Assembly: GCA_016788485.1 (NCBI GenBank)
Contig: JAEUSV010000128.1
Location: 1 to 49,649, forward strand
Source of the DNA: Flavobacteriales bacterium
Lineage (GTDB): Bacteria > Bacteroidota > Bacteroidia > Flavobacteriales_F > PHOS-HE28
Reading direction: 5' to 3'
DNA length: 49,649 nucleotides
In this document: piece after piece, positions 42,736 to 49,649 of the stretch
How positions within the stretch are numbered: the stretch's first letter is position 1
Layout of the letters: each line of letters begins with the position of its first letter
Made by a program: the position numbers and the translations under genes
The notes under the pieces: model-generated
The model's database searches: none
Seen by the model: the letters and a program-made list of their open reading frames with translations, nothing else
What the model was told of the DNA's origin: nothing

Positions 42736-45174
42736 ATGCGCACACCGCTCCTCACCGCCCTCTTCCTGCTCGCCACCGCCGCCTGGGCCCAGCCCACCGG
42801 CCTGGGCTGCCACCAGAGCCGCAACGCCGGCGGCAAGCGCGTGCACCCCAGCGCCCACCAGCTGAAGGTGCTCAACGCCAGCATCGCGCGCAGCGACACC
42901 TTCGACATCCTGCACTACGACATCGCCATCGACGTCACCGACTACACCGGTGCCACCATCAGCGCGAGCACCAAGGTGCGCTTCACCCCGAAGCTGGCGA
43001 ACCAAGCCGCCATCCGCTTCGACCTGTACCAGCTGACGGTGGATTCCGTGACGCACGCGGGCGGACCGTTGGCCTTCACCTACGACGACGAGGTGCTCGG
43101 CGTAACGCTGCCCACCACCATGAACCCCGGCGACACGGCCGAGGTGACCGTGCACTACCACGGCCAGCCGCACCGCGACCCGAACTGGGGCGGCTTCTAC
43201 TTCGAAGGCGGCTACATCTACAACCTCGGCATCGGGCTCACCACCATCCCGCCCAACTTCGGCAAGGTGTGGTACCCGTGCTTCGACAGCTTCGTGGAGC
43301 GCGCCACCTACACCTACCGCGTGAAGAGCGCGGGCGGCTACAAGGCGTGGTGCCAGGGCGACCTGCTGGGTGAAACCGTGCTGGGCGGCGACACGGTGGT
43401 GCGCACGTTCGAGATGGCGCCCTCGATCCCCACGCACGTGAGCGCCATCGCCGTGAGCGACTACCAGACCTGGGACACGGTGCATGCCGGGGCCTATGGC
43501 CAGGTGCCCATCCGCCTGAGCGCGAAGCCCGCCCAGCTGCCCGCCATGAAGGGCCGTTTCGCCGACCTGGGCGGCGCCATCGATGCGCTCGAGTTCTGGT
43601 ACGGTCCGCACGCGTGGAGCCGCGTGGGCTATGTGCTCACCACCGACGGCGCGCTCGAGATCCCCACCAACATCGCCTACCCGCAGTTCATGACCGGGCA
43701 GCCGCTGCAGAGCAACCAGGACCTGTACAGCCACGAGCTGGGCCACCATTGGTGGGGCGATGTGGTGACGCCCTACAACCACAACGACATGTGGTTGAAG
43801 GAAGGTCCGGCCGAGTACAGCGGCCACCTGGTGGAGGAATGGGTGGACGGCGACAGCGCCTTCGTGGAGATCGTGATGGACAACCACGAGTTCGTGCTGG
43901 AGGAGGCGCACGTGCAGGACGAGGGCTTCCGCGCGCTGAGCGGCATCGCCGACGAGCACATCTACGGGCTGCACACCTACTACAAGGGCGCCAGCGTGCT
44001 GCACAACCTGCGCGGCTACCTCGGCGACACGCTCTTCCGCCAGGCCATGCGCACGATCCAGGTGGACCACGCCTTCAGCGCGCTGGATGCCGCGGGCTTC
44101 CGCGATGCCATCGAGGCGGCGACCGGCCAGGACCTCGACCCCTTCTTCGATGCGTGGGTGTACGCGCCGGGCTTCAGCGTGTTCACCGTGGACCACTGGT
44201 GGACGGTGCCCTCGGGCAACCAGCACTTCGTGGAGCTCGACCTGCGGCAGCTGCTGCGCCGGGCGCCCGCCTTCCACAACGCGGTGCCCATCGACATCAC
44301 CTTCATCGGCGCGCAGCGGCAGCGGCACGACACCACCGTGGTGGTGAGCGGGGAGCTGAGCACCGTGGGGGTCTACTGCCCCTTCCCCCCGGCGGTGGTG
44401 GCCCTGAACGCCCACAACCGCCTGAACCAGGCGCGCCTGCACCACGAGCGCCTCATCCTGCCCGGCCAGAACATCAGCGGCGCGCTCAACCACGTGAACT
44501 TCCGCCTGTACACCGACAACATCCCCGACACCACGCTCCTGCGCGTGGAGCACGTGTGGGCCGGCGCGCACAGCGATGCGCAACCCGCGTGGGGGATCGA
44601 CCAGGTGAGCACCACGCACTATTGGCGCGTGGACGGCCTGTGGCCCGCGGGAACGGCCATGCACGCGCGCCTCTACTACAACGGCGTGGACACCACCGAC
44701 CTCGACCACGAGCTGGTGGGCACCACCGAGGCCGACGTGATGCTCGTGTACCGCCCCACGCCGCTCGACCCCTGGCAGCCCTACCTGCAGAGCTCGTTGA
44801 ACGCGGGCAGCCTCACCAACGGCACCGGCTTCATTGAGATCGACCCGCTGGTGAAGGGCGAGTACACCTTCGCCAACGGCAATGTGGTGGCCGGCATCGA
44901 TGGCGTGGACCGCAGCGCGGCCGACCACCTGTGGCTGTACCCCGTGCCGGCGAACGACCGCCTGAGCGTGCGTGGCGAGGCCAGCGGCGGACGCCTGTGG
45001 ATCGACGTGCTCGGCCTGGACGGCCGCGTGGTGCGTACCACGCCCTTCAGCGCCGAAGGCCCCTACACCGTGGAGCTGGGCCTGGAGGGCCTCGCCGACG
45101 GCCTGTACGTGCTGCACGTGCGCGACGGTGAAGGCCGCCGCCTGGGCACCGCACGCTTCGAGGTGGTGCGGTAG
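42736..45174 (+). CDS. T9SS-sorted M1-family zinc aminopeptidase
   Basis: 812 residues with a signal peptide (LLTALFLLATAAWAQ). The zinc site is complete: HELGHHWWGD (His333, Glu334, His337) and Glu356 in WLKEGPAEY, with the 18-residue spacing of aminopeptidase N. The exopeptidase motif usually read GXMEN appears as GALEIPTNI, so N-terminal amine recognition is probable but altered. Residues 40-320 form the beta saddle domain. The C-terminus (LYPVPANDRLSVRG ... GLYVLHVRDGEGR) is a T9SS type A sorting domain. It is likely a surface or secreted peptidase for nutrient proteins. Confidence 0.9.
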   Translation: MRTPLLTALFLLATAAWAQPTGLGCHQSRNAGGKRVHPSAHQLKVLNASIARSDTFDILHYDIAIDVTDYTGATISASTKVRFTPKLANQAAIRFDLYQLTVDSVTHAGGPLAFTYDDEVLGVTLPTTMNPGDTAEVTVHYHGQPHRDPNWGGFYFEGGYIYNLGIGLTTIPPNFGKVWYPCFDSFVERATYTYRVKSAGGYKAWCQGDLLGETVLGGDTVVRTFEMAPSIPTHVSAIAVSDYQTWDTVHAGAYGQVPIRLSAKPAQLPAMKGRFADLGGAIDALEFWYGPHAWSRVGYVLTTDGALEIPTNIAYPQFMTGQPLQSNQDLYSHELGHHWWGDVVTPYNHNDMWLKEGPAEYSGHLVEEWVDGDSAFVEIVMDNHEFVLEEAHVQDEGFRALSGIADEHIYGLHTYYKGASVLHNLRGYLGDTLFRQAMRTIQVDHAFSALDAAGFRDAIEAATGQDLDPFFDAWVYAPGFSVFTVDHWWTVPSGNQHFVELDLRQLLRRAPAFHNAVPIDITFIGAQRQRHDTTVVVSGELSTVGVYCPFPPAVVALNAHNRLNQARLHHERLILPGQNISGALNHVNFRLYTDNIPDTTLLRVEHVWAGAHSDAQPAWGIDQVSTTHYWRVDGLWPAGTAMHARLYYNGVDTTDLDHELVGTTEADVMLVYRPTPLDPWQPYLQSSLNAGSLTNGTGFIEIDPLVKGEYTFANGNVVAGIDGVDRSAADHLWLYPVPANDRLSVRGEASGGRLWIDVLGLDGRVVRTTPFSAEGPYTVELGLEGLADGLYVLHVRDGEGRRLGTARFEVVR

Positions 45175-45193
45175 GTCCGTACCTGCTCCCGCG

Positions 45194-45216
45194 TGCACCG
45201 TTCCCCGCGCGGTGCA
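45194..45216 (+). other. Stem-loop after the peptidase gene
   Basis: TGCACCG and CGGTGCA form a 7-bp stem over a 9-nt loop, 19 bp after the stop at 45174. There is no T tract, so termination is uncertain. Confidence 0.4.
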
Positions 45217-45238
45217 TGGGCAATGGGCGCGCCTGCCG

Positions 45239-45246
45239 TAGGTTCG
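45239..45246 (+). promoter_or_regulatory. Candidate -7 element TAGGTTCG, 6 nt before ATG
   Basis: TAGGTTCG ends 6 nt before ATG 45253. An overlapping ATG at 45249 is in another frame. Confidence 0.4.
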
Positions 45247-45252
45247 GCATGC

Positions 45253-46989
45253 ATGACCCGGATGAGGTCCTTCCTCCTATCGGCGCTGCTGCTCCTGGCG
45301 ACCCTGGGCGTGGCACAGGTGCGCGTAAAGGCCCGCGTGACCGATGCGGACACCGGTGAACCCCTGCCCTATTGCGCGGTGGCGCTCACGGGCGGCGGTG
45401 CATCCACGCTCACCAACGAGGAAGGCTGGTTCGAGCTGAACGCACCTTCGCCCGATGACACGGTGCGCATGGCCACCCTGGGCTACGGCACCGTGCGGAT
45501 GCGCGTCGGAGACCTGGCCTTGGGCCGCGCCACCATCCGCCTTGTACCGCAGGACATTGAACTGCGTCCGCTGGAGGTGACGCGCAACGACCGGGTGTAC
45601 CGCCTGCTCGCCGAGAGCGGCAAGCGGCTGCGCAAGCACCGCCCCTACCGCAGCAAGCTGTACTTCGGGCTGGGCACCCATTGCGCCGGCCGCGAGGTGG
45701 AGATGGTGGAGGCCTTCTACAACGCCACCTTCGACGGGCCGCGCATCGAGGCGCTCGAGCTGAAGAACGGCCGCATCGCCATCGCCCCGGTGGACCAGCG
45801 CTACTTCGTGAACCTCAACACCTCCAAGGCCATCATGCGGCTGGACGTGGCGCAGGACAACGGCCTGTTCGCGGCCACGCCCTTCCAAGGCAGCGCGAAG
45901 GAGCTGCGGCGCGCCTTCGACGTAACGCTGGAAGGCGTGCAGCCCGCGGAGGTGCCCTTGTACCGCATCCGGTTCGCGCCGCGCGTGGACGACGGCACGC
46001 ACTTCAGCGGCACCGCCTGGCTCGACACCGCCACGCTGGCCCCGCGGCGCATCGAACTGCATTGCACCGATTGCAGTGTGCACCCCTTCCGCCCCCTGTG
46101 GGAAGGCCCGCAGCTCGACTCGGTGCAGCTGCACGTGACGCAGGACTTCGTGTCGGTCGACGGGTCGCCGCAACTGGAGCTGGTGACGCTGGACTACACC
46201 CTGCGCTACCGCAGCGAGCGCCGCAACGACGTGGTGCACAGCACCGGCGTGATGCATCCCTTCGACCGTGGAAGCGCCTTCGTGCTGCCCCTGTTCGACT
46301 ACGACGCGCAGCAGGACGACTACCGCAAGATCACCTTCCTGCCCTACGACAGCGTGTTCTGGGCCGGGGCGCCGCAACTCCTGCGCACCGAGCAGCAGCG
46401 GCGCGCGCTCGACTTCCTCCGCACCAACGGCCAGCTGCTGGGCCACGGGCTCGACCTGCCCCGGCACGCGACCTTCTTCGAGAGCAACTATGCCTTCTGG
46501 AGCGCGGAGCGGCGCATCGGCATCAAGTACAGCTTTCCGCAGCGCACCTACGACGGGCAGGGCGTGGTGGCCAAGTACGGTACGGCACCCGATGCGGTGA
46601 AGGTGGAGCTGGTGGCGCAGCTGTACCTGGCCATGGACCCGGTGGGCGACAGCCTGCGCTTCCACAGCGCCACGGTGTTCGATGGCTTCCGCAGCTACTG
46701 GCTGATCCCCGAGGAACAGGAGACGGACTGCTACCTCAACCTCTTCTTCGACCTGTGCGAGCTGGAACGGCGGCGCATGGCGGAGCGGCTGCGGGGCGTG
46801 ACGGACGTGGAGGTGGCGCGCCGCATCCATGCGGAATGCACACGGGATATGGAGCGCACCACCGAGCGCTACCGCCGCGAAACGGCGCTGGGGCGCGATC
46901 GCAAGGCGCTGGCGCGGTGGAACGCGGTGGTGAACGATGCGCTGCACATCGATAACCTGAGGCTGTTCGGGTTGGAGGGGGAGCGGTGA
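45253..46989 (+). CDS. Exported carboxypeptidase-regulatory-like protein
   Basis: 578 residues with a signal peptide (SFLLSALLLLATLGVAQ). The first 100 mature residues are a carboxypeptidase-D regulatory-like (CarboxypepD_reg) beta-sandwich: VRVKARVTDADTGEPLPYCA, NEEGWFELNAP and TLGYGTVRM. The rest (about 120-578) matches the DUF5686-like family frequent in Bacteroidota as partner of outer-membrane proteins, but I could not confirm it. The C-terminal 80 residues are helical and charged. It lacks a T9SS sorting domain. A signal peptide and the sandwich suggest a periplasmic or outer-membrane role. Confidence 0.65.
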   Translation: MTRMRSFLLSALLLLATLGVAQVRVKARVTDADTGEPLPYCAVALTGGGASTLTNEEGWFELNAPSPDDTVRMATLGYGTVRMRVGDLALGRATIRLVPQDIELRPLEVTRNDRVYRLLAESGKRLRKHRPYRSKLYFGLGTHCAGREVEMVEAFYNATFDGPRIEALELKNGRIAIAPVDQRYFVNLNTSKAIMRLDVAQDNGLFAATPFQGSAKELRRAFDVTLEGVQPAEVPLYRIRFAPRVDDGTHFSGTAWLDTATLAPRRIELHCTDCSVHPFRPLWEGPQLDSVQLHVTQDFVSVDGSPQLELVTLDYTLRYRSERRNDVVHSTGVMHPFDRGSAFVLPLFDYDAQQDDYRKITFLPYDSVFWAGAPQLLRTEQQRRALDFLRTNGQLLGHGLDLPRHATFFESNYAFWSAERRIGIKYSFPQRTYDGQGVVAKYGTAPDAVKVELVAQLYLAMDPVGDSLRFHSATVFDGFRSYWLIPEEQETDCYLNLFFDLCELERRRMAERLRGVTDVEVARRIHAECTRDMERTTERYRRETALGRDRKALARWNAVVNDALHIDNLRLFGLEGER

Positions 46990-46998
46990 AAGGAGGCG

Positions 46999-47690
46999 GT
47001 GGATGGGGCCGCAGAGGCGCGGAGGCGCAGAGAAATGCCTTGCAGGCCTTGCTCCTTGGTGGTCGCGCTGCGCGCTCCGAACACGCCGCGCAGAACTAGC
47101 TGCTTCACATTCGCGAGCCGGCCCGCAAGCGACCCCACCAAGTCCAGCGGCCGGCGTGGCGAACGCTTAACCTGGCGACCGCGAAGGTTGGAAGATGCTT
47201 GGCGCGGCACCTGTGAATACGAACCACGGATGAACACGGATGGACACAGATGAATGCCTGGCGAGCGAAGGGGTGGCCGCAGAGGCGCGGAGGCGCAGAG
47301 AAATGCCGGGTGGGCGGGGCTCCTTGTTCACCACAGAGGCACAGAGGGCACAGAGAAATGCCGGGCGGGCCTTGCTCCTTGCTGGTCGCGCTGCGCGCTC
47401 CGGTTGAACCGCAGGGGACGCAGAGCACGCTGAGGAATGCCTGGCGGGCGATGCTCCTTGGTGGGCAGCGCTGCGCGCTCCGGTGGAACCGCAGAGAACG
47501 CAGAGCACGCAGAGGAATGCCTGGTGGGCGCAGGGTTGGCCGCAGAGGCGCGGAGGCGCAGAGAAATGCCGGGCTCGCGGGGCTCCTCGGTGGTCGCGCA
47601 AAGCGCTCCGATGTGCCGAAGAGGGCGCAATGGAACAGAAGGCTGAAGGGTGAGGTGCGCAGGCCATCCATCACACGTTCCACCGAGGAA
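46999..47690 (+). repeat. Mosaic repeat block with AATGCC anchors
   Basis: AATGCC occurs at 47034, 47253, 47302, 47357, 47436, 47516 and 47565; after the 219-bp step the spacings are 49, 55, 79, 80 and 49. Each anchor follows a short-period array (CGCAGAG with 8-9 nt period, or CACGGATGA near 47223) and precedes GGGCTCCTTGGTGG-like and CGCTGCGCGCTCCG modules. The 119-bp element lies inside. Frames running through it translate as arginine/proline-rich repeats and are not genes. Confidence 0.85.
47075..47193 (+). repeat. 119-bp element, copy 1 (conserved stem, variable 25-nt centre)
   Basis: GCCGGCC (47117-47123) and GGCCGGC (47149-47155) pair across a 25-nt centre; flanking TTCGC/GCGAA extend it beyond an internal loop. 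The flanks match copy 2 (49531-49649) at about 85 of 94 positions with no gaps, whereas 14 of 25 central bases differ. Confidence 0.7.
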
Positions 47691-47712
47691 ACGGACAACG
47701 AACAACGAAGCA

Positions 47713-48642
47713 CTACGCGCTCCGCCCCTTCCGGTACTTCGCCAGGTTGATCAGCAGCACGCCGCCCAGGATCACCACCAGGCCGGTGAGCTCGCGCCAG
47801 CCCAGCTGCTCGTTGCCCACGAACACGCCCAGCAGCACCGCCACCACGGGATTGACGTAGGCGTAGGTGCTCACCTGCGTGGCGGGCCGCACCTGCAGCA
47901 GCCACACGTACGCGCTGAAGCCGATGATGGAGCCGAATACGATGAGGTAGGCGATGGAAAGCCAGGCATCGAGCGGCACCGCGGTCCAGTCCATGGTGGT
48001 CCACTCGCCGCGGCCGGCGCTCACGAGCAGGAAGAAGAAGGCGCCGGTGAGCATCTGCCACCCGCTGTTCACCAGGTTGGGGATGCGGGCGGGGTTGTAC
48101 TTGGCGTAGAGCGAGCCGGCGGGCCAGCCCAGGATGCCGAAGAGGAGGATGAAGAGCGCCGAGCCCTCGGCGCTCACCTCGCCGGCGGACCATTGCGCGG
48201 CGAGCTTCTCGCTGAAGAGGAGCAGCACGCCCGCGAAGCCTGCCACCACGCCCAGCAGCGTGTTCCAGCTGCGGAAGTTGACGGGCCACTGCGGCCGGTC
48301 GAGCACCACGAAGCTGAGCGGCGCCACGGAGATGACGATGGCCACCACGCTGCTGGCGATGCTCTGCTCCACCCACACCACCGCGCCGTTGCCCACGAAG
48401 CAGAGCAGGAAGCCGGTGATGATGGCCGTGCGCAGGTCGCGGCCGGGGCGGATGCTGACGCCCGTGGCCAGGCTCCACCCGAACAGCATCGCCGCCGCCG
48501 TAAGGAAGCGAAGGCCGCCGAGCATGAAGGGCGGGAAGCCCCGCAGCGCCACCTGGATGAAGTAGTAGGTGCTGCCCCAGATGAGGTAGATGGCCGCGAA
48601 GGCCAGGTAGATGCGCAGGCGGGAGGGCGTGTCGCTGCTCAC
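47713..48642 (-). CDS. EamA-family (DMT superfamily) transporter
   Basis: 309 residues with ten transmembrane helices in two EamA repeats. LRIYLAFAAIYLIWGSTYYF, GFPPFMLGGLRFLTAAAMLF and SVVAIVISVAPLSFVVLDRP belong to the first repeat. GWPAGSLYAKYNP, WQMLTGAFFFLL and STYAYVNPVVAVLLGVFVGNE mark the second, which is complete. Family members export amino acids or metabolites; the substrate is unknown. The start is GTG at 48642, the only in-frame start next to the GNAT stop. GTGA (48639-48642) couples the two genes. It ends in a repeat-rich gap. Confidence 0.88.
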   Translation of the reverse strand: MSSDTPSRLRIYLAFAAIYLIWGSTYYFIQVALRGFPPFMLGGLRFLTAAAMLFGWSLATGVSIRPGRDLRTAIITGFLLCFVGNGAVVWVEQSIASSVVAIVISVAPLSFVVLDRPQWPVNFRSWNTLLGVVAGFAGVLLLFSEKLAAQWSAGEVSAEGSALFILLFGILGWPAGSLYAKYNPARIPNLVNSGWQMLTGAFFFLLVSAGRGEWTTMDWTAVPLDAWLSIAYLIVFGSIIGFSAYVWLLQVRPATQVSTYAYVNPVVAVLLGVFVGNEQLGWRELTGLVVILGGVLLINLAKYRKGRSA

Positions 48643-49160
48643 TGCTCGGTGGGTGTTGCGGGGCCGGGCAGGATGAGCTGCACGAACACGAGGTCGAGCC
48701 AGCGGCCGAACTTGAACGCCACATCCTTGATGCGCGCGCACTCCGCGAAGCCGTAGCGGGCGTGGAAGGCGAGGCTGCCAGTGTTGCCGGCGTCGATGCC
48801 GCCGATGAGGGTGCGCAGGCCCAGCGCCTGTGCCTCGGCGATGAGCGCGGTGAGCAGCGCGCTGCCCACGCCGTTGCCGCGGTGCGCGGCGTCCACGTGC
48901 ACGCTGTGCTCGGCGGAGTACTTGTAGGCCGGCCGCGTGCGGAAGGGACCGATGCTGCCGAAGCCCACCACCTTGCCCTGCAGCTCCGCCACGAGCACGG
49001 GCCAGCCACCGGCCCGCTGCGCCGCGAACCACGCCTGGCGGTCCTCCAGGGGAACCGGGGCATAGGCGTAGATGGCCAGGGAGTTGGCGATCACCTCGTT
49101 CATGATGGCGAGGATGGCCGGCAGGTCCTGCTCCGTGGCGGGTCGGATGTGGAGTGGCAT
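48639..49160 (-). CDS. GNAT-family N-acetyltransferase (phosphinothricin/methionine-sulfoximine acetyltransferase-like)
   Basis: 173 residues, the size of the Pat/MnaT group. RPATEQDLPAILAIMNEVIA at the start, YAPVPLEDRQAWFAAQ and YKYSAEHSVHVDAAHRGNGVG (the acetyl-CoA pyrophosphate loop HRGNGVG) are group signatures. LGLRTLIGGIDAGNTGSLAF and HARYGFAECARI follow as usual. These enzymes acetylate small amines such as phosphinothricin, methionine sulfone or amino acids. The substrate here is unproven. Its 4-bp overlap with the EamA transporter suggests a modify-and-export pair for a small amine. Confidence 0.87.
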   Translation of the reverse strand: MPLHIRPATEQDLPAILAIMNEVIANSLAIYAYAPVPLEDRQAWFAAQRAGGWPVLVAELQGKVVGFGSIGPFRTRPAYKYSAEHSVHVDAAHRGNGVGSALLTALIAEAQALGLRTLIGGIDAGNTGSLAFHARYGFAECARIKDVAFKFGRWLDLVFVQLILPGPATPTEQ

Positions 49161-49182
49161 GGAGGGCCGCAGCTGGGCGCCG

Positions 49183-49190
49183 CAAACGTA
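49183..49190 (-). promoter_or_regulatory. -7 element TACGTTTG, perfect consensus
   Basis: Minus-strand TACGTTTG is an exact TAnnTTTG, 22 nt before ATG 49160 of the GNAT-EamA operon. Confidence 0.55.
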
Positions 49191-49255
49191 CCGCGCCCGC
49201 CGCCGATACGGCGAAGGCTGTTCATGCCCGTGTGGGTGCTGGCGATCAAAAGGTC

Positions 49256-49530
49256 CGCAGAGAACGCAGAGCACGCAGAAAATGCCCAGCTGGGCGAGGC
49301 TCCTTGGGGGTCGCGCTGCGCGCTCCGGTGGAACCGCAGAGAACGCAGAGCACGCAGAGGAATGCCTGGCGGGCGAAGGGGTGGCCGCAGAGGCGCGGAG
49401 GCGCAGAGAAATGCCTGGCGGGCGGGGCTCCTTGGGGGTCGCGCTGCGCGCTCCGGAGGAACCGCAGAGGACGCAGAGAACGCAGAGGAATGCCTGGCGC
49501 GCGGGGCTCTTTGGTGGGCAGCGCTGGGCG
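49256..49530 (+). repeat. Mosaic repeat block with AATGCC anchors, second locus
   Basis: AATGCC is at 49281, 49361, 49410 and 49489 (spacings 80, 49, 79, as in the block at 46999). Each is preceded by CGCAGAG-type short repeats and followed by GGCTCCTTGG- and CGCTGCGCGCTCCG-like modules. Confidence 0.85.
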
Positions 49531-49649
49531 CTCCGAATGTGCCGCGCTGAACAAGCTGCTTCACATTCGCGAGCCGGCCTATCGGTGATGCCACTGCGGC
49601 CTGCGGCCGGCGTGGCGATCGCTTAGCCTGACGACCGCGAAGCTTGGAA
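49531..49649 (+). repeat. 119-bp element, copy 2 (may continue past the window)
   Basis: GCCGGCC (49573-49579) and GGCCGGC (49605-49611) again enclose exactly 25 nt. The same CTCCGAA start and TTGGAA end as copy 1 are found at equal distances; the window ends here so the right border is unknown. Confidence 0.7.

Noticed and set aside
47075-47193. Integron attC site
   Set aside because: GCTTAAC in copy 1 fits an attC RYYYAAC core, but copy 2 has GCTTAGC and no GTTRRRY site occurs at the right place; no integrase is present.
46869-47750. Open frames through the repeat block (46869-47237, 47105-49063 minus; 47250-47750 plus)
   Set aside because: They produce Arg/Ala/Pro-rich repeat peptides from the CGCAGAG family and share no consistent protein between copies.
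49072-49626. Open frames at 49072-49626 (both strands) over the end repeats
   Set aside because: Same repeat-derived peptides, partly antisense to the acetyltransferase.

Overview
The window is a chromosomal stretch of a high-GC (roughly two thirds G+C by eye) member of the Bacteroidota, most likely a Flavobacteriales-type environmental bacterium. The evidence is five proteins with a C-terminal type IX secretion (T9SS) sorting domain, a PafA-type alkaline phosphatase, a large TonB-dependent receptor with a carboxypeptidase-like N-terminal domain, the hpt-adk-obgE gene order, almost no Shine-Dalgarno sites, and repeated matches to the Bacteroidota -7 promoter element TAnnTTTG. The genus assignment is inference. 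No tRNA, rRNA, transposase, integrase, prophage or CRISPR array was found.

Layout. 1-13151 (+): the end of an AAA-type ATPase, a T9SS beta-propeller protein, an N-terminal-OmpA protein, an O-methyltransferase, a T9SS Kelch protein, an acyltransferase, a TerB-like protein, a T9SS glycine-rich protein, and threonine aldolase overlapping a membrane histidine kinase. 13155-14954 (-): an OmpA lipid-envelope type protein and a small STAS/SEC14-like protein. 15032-19759 (-): a tight operon hpt-adk-obgE-PAP2-crcB-pafA, mixing purine salvage, ribosome/GTP control, fluoride export and two phosphatases. 19868-23773 (+): an outer-membrane barrel protein, a helix-hairpin-helix/outer-membrane protein, a small unknown and a Rieske protein, ending tail to tail with two TonB-C proteins (-). 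24794-29385: tryptophan 2,3-dioxygenase, an AraC regulator, a membrane protein, a beta-CASP nuclease and a DUF2214 protein. 29436-39774 (+): TonB-dependent receptor, T9SS hydrolase-like protein, PadR/PspC pair, membrane protein, CPA2 cation/proton antiporter. 40379-46989 (+): agmatinase-family enzyme, glycosyltransferase, T9SS M1 peptidase and a carboxypeptidase-regulatory-like protein. 47713-49160 (-): GNAT acetyltransferase translationally coupled to an EamA transporter.

The most unusual content is non-coding. Three gaps (39774-40379, 46989-47713, 49247-49649) are filled with mosaic repeats. These share an AATGCC anchor and a GGCTCCTTGGTGG module but carry different short-period inserts (7, 8 or about 9 nt). 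Within them lies a 119-bp element present twice at identical length, with a conserved GCCGGCC/GGCCGGC stem around a 25-nt centre that has diverged. A second heptad family (CAAGNNN or its complement CTTGNNN) starts within a few bases of stop codons at 23285 and 37233. The other recurrent signal is a -7-like promoter element placed 3-9 nt before many ATG codons, which predicts leaderless or nearly leaderless mRNAs.
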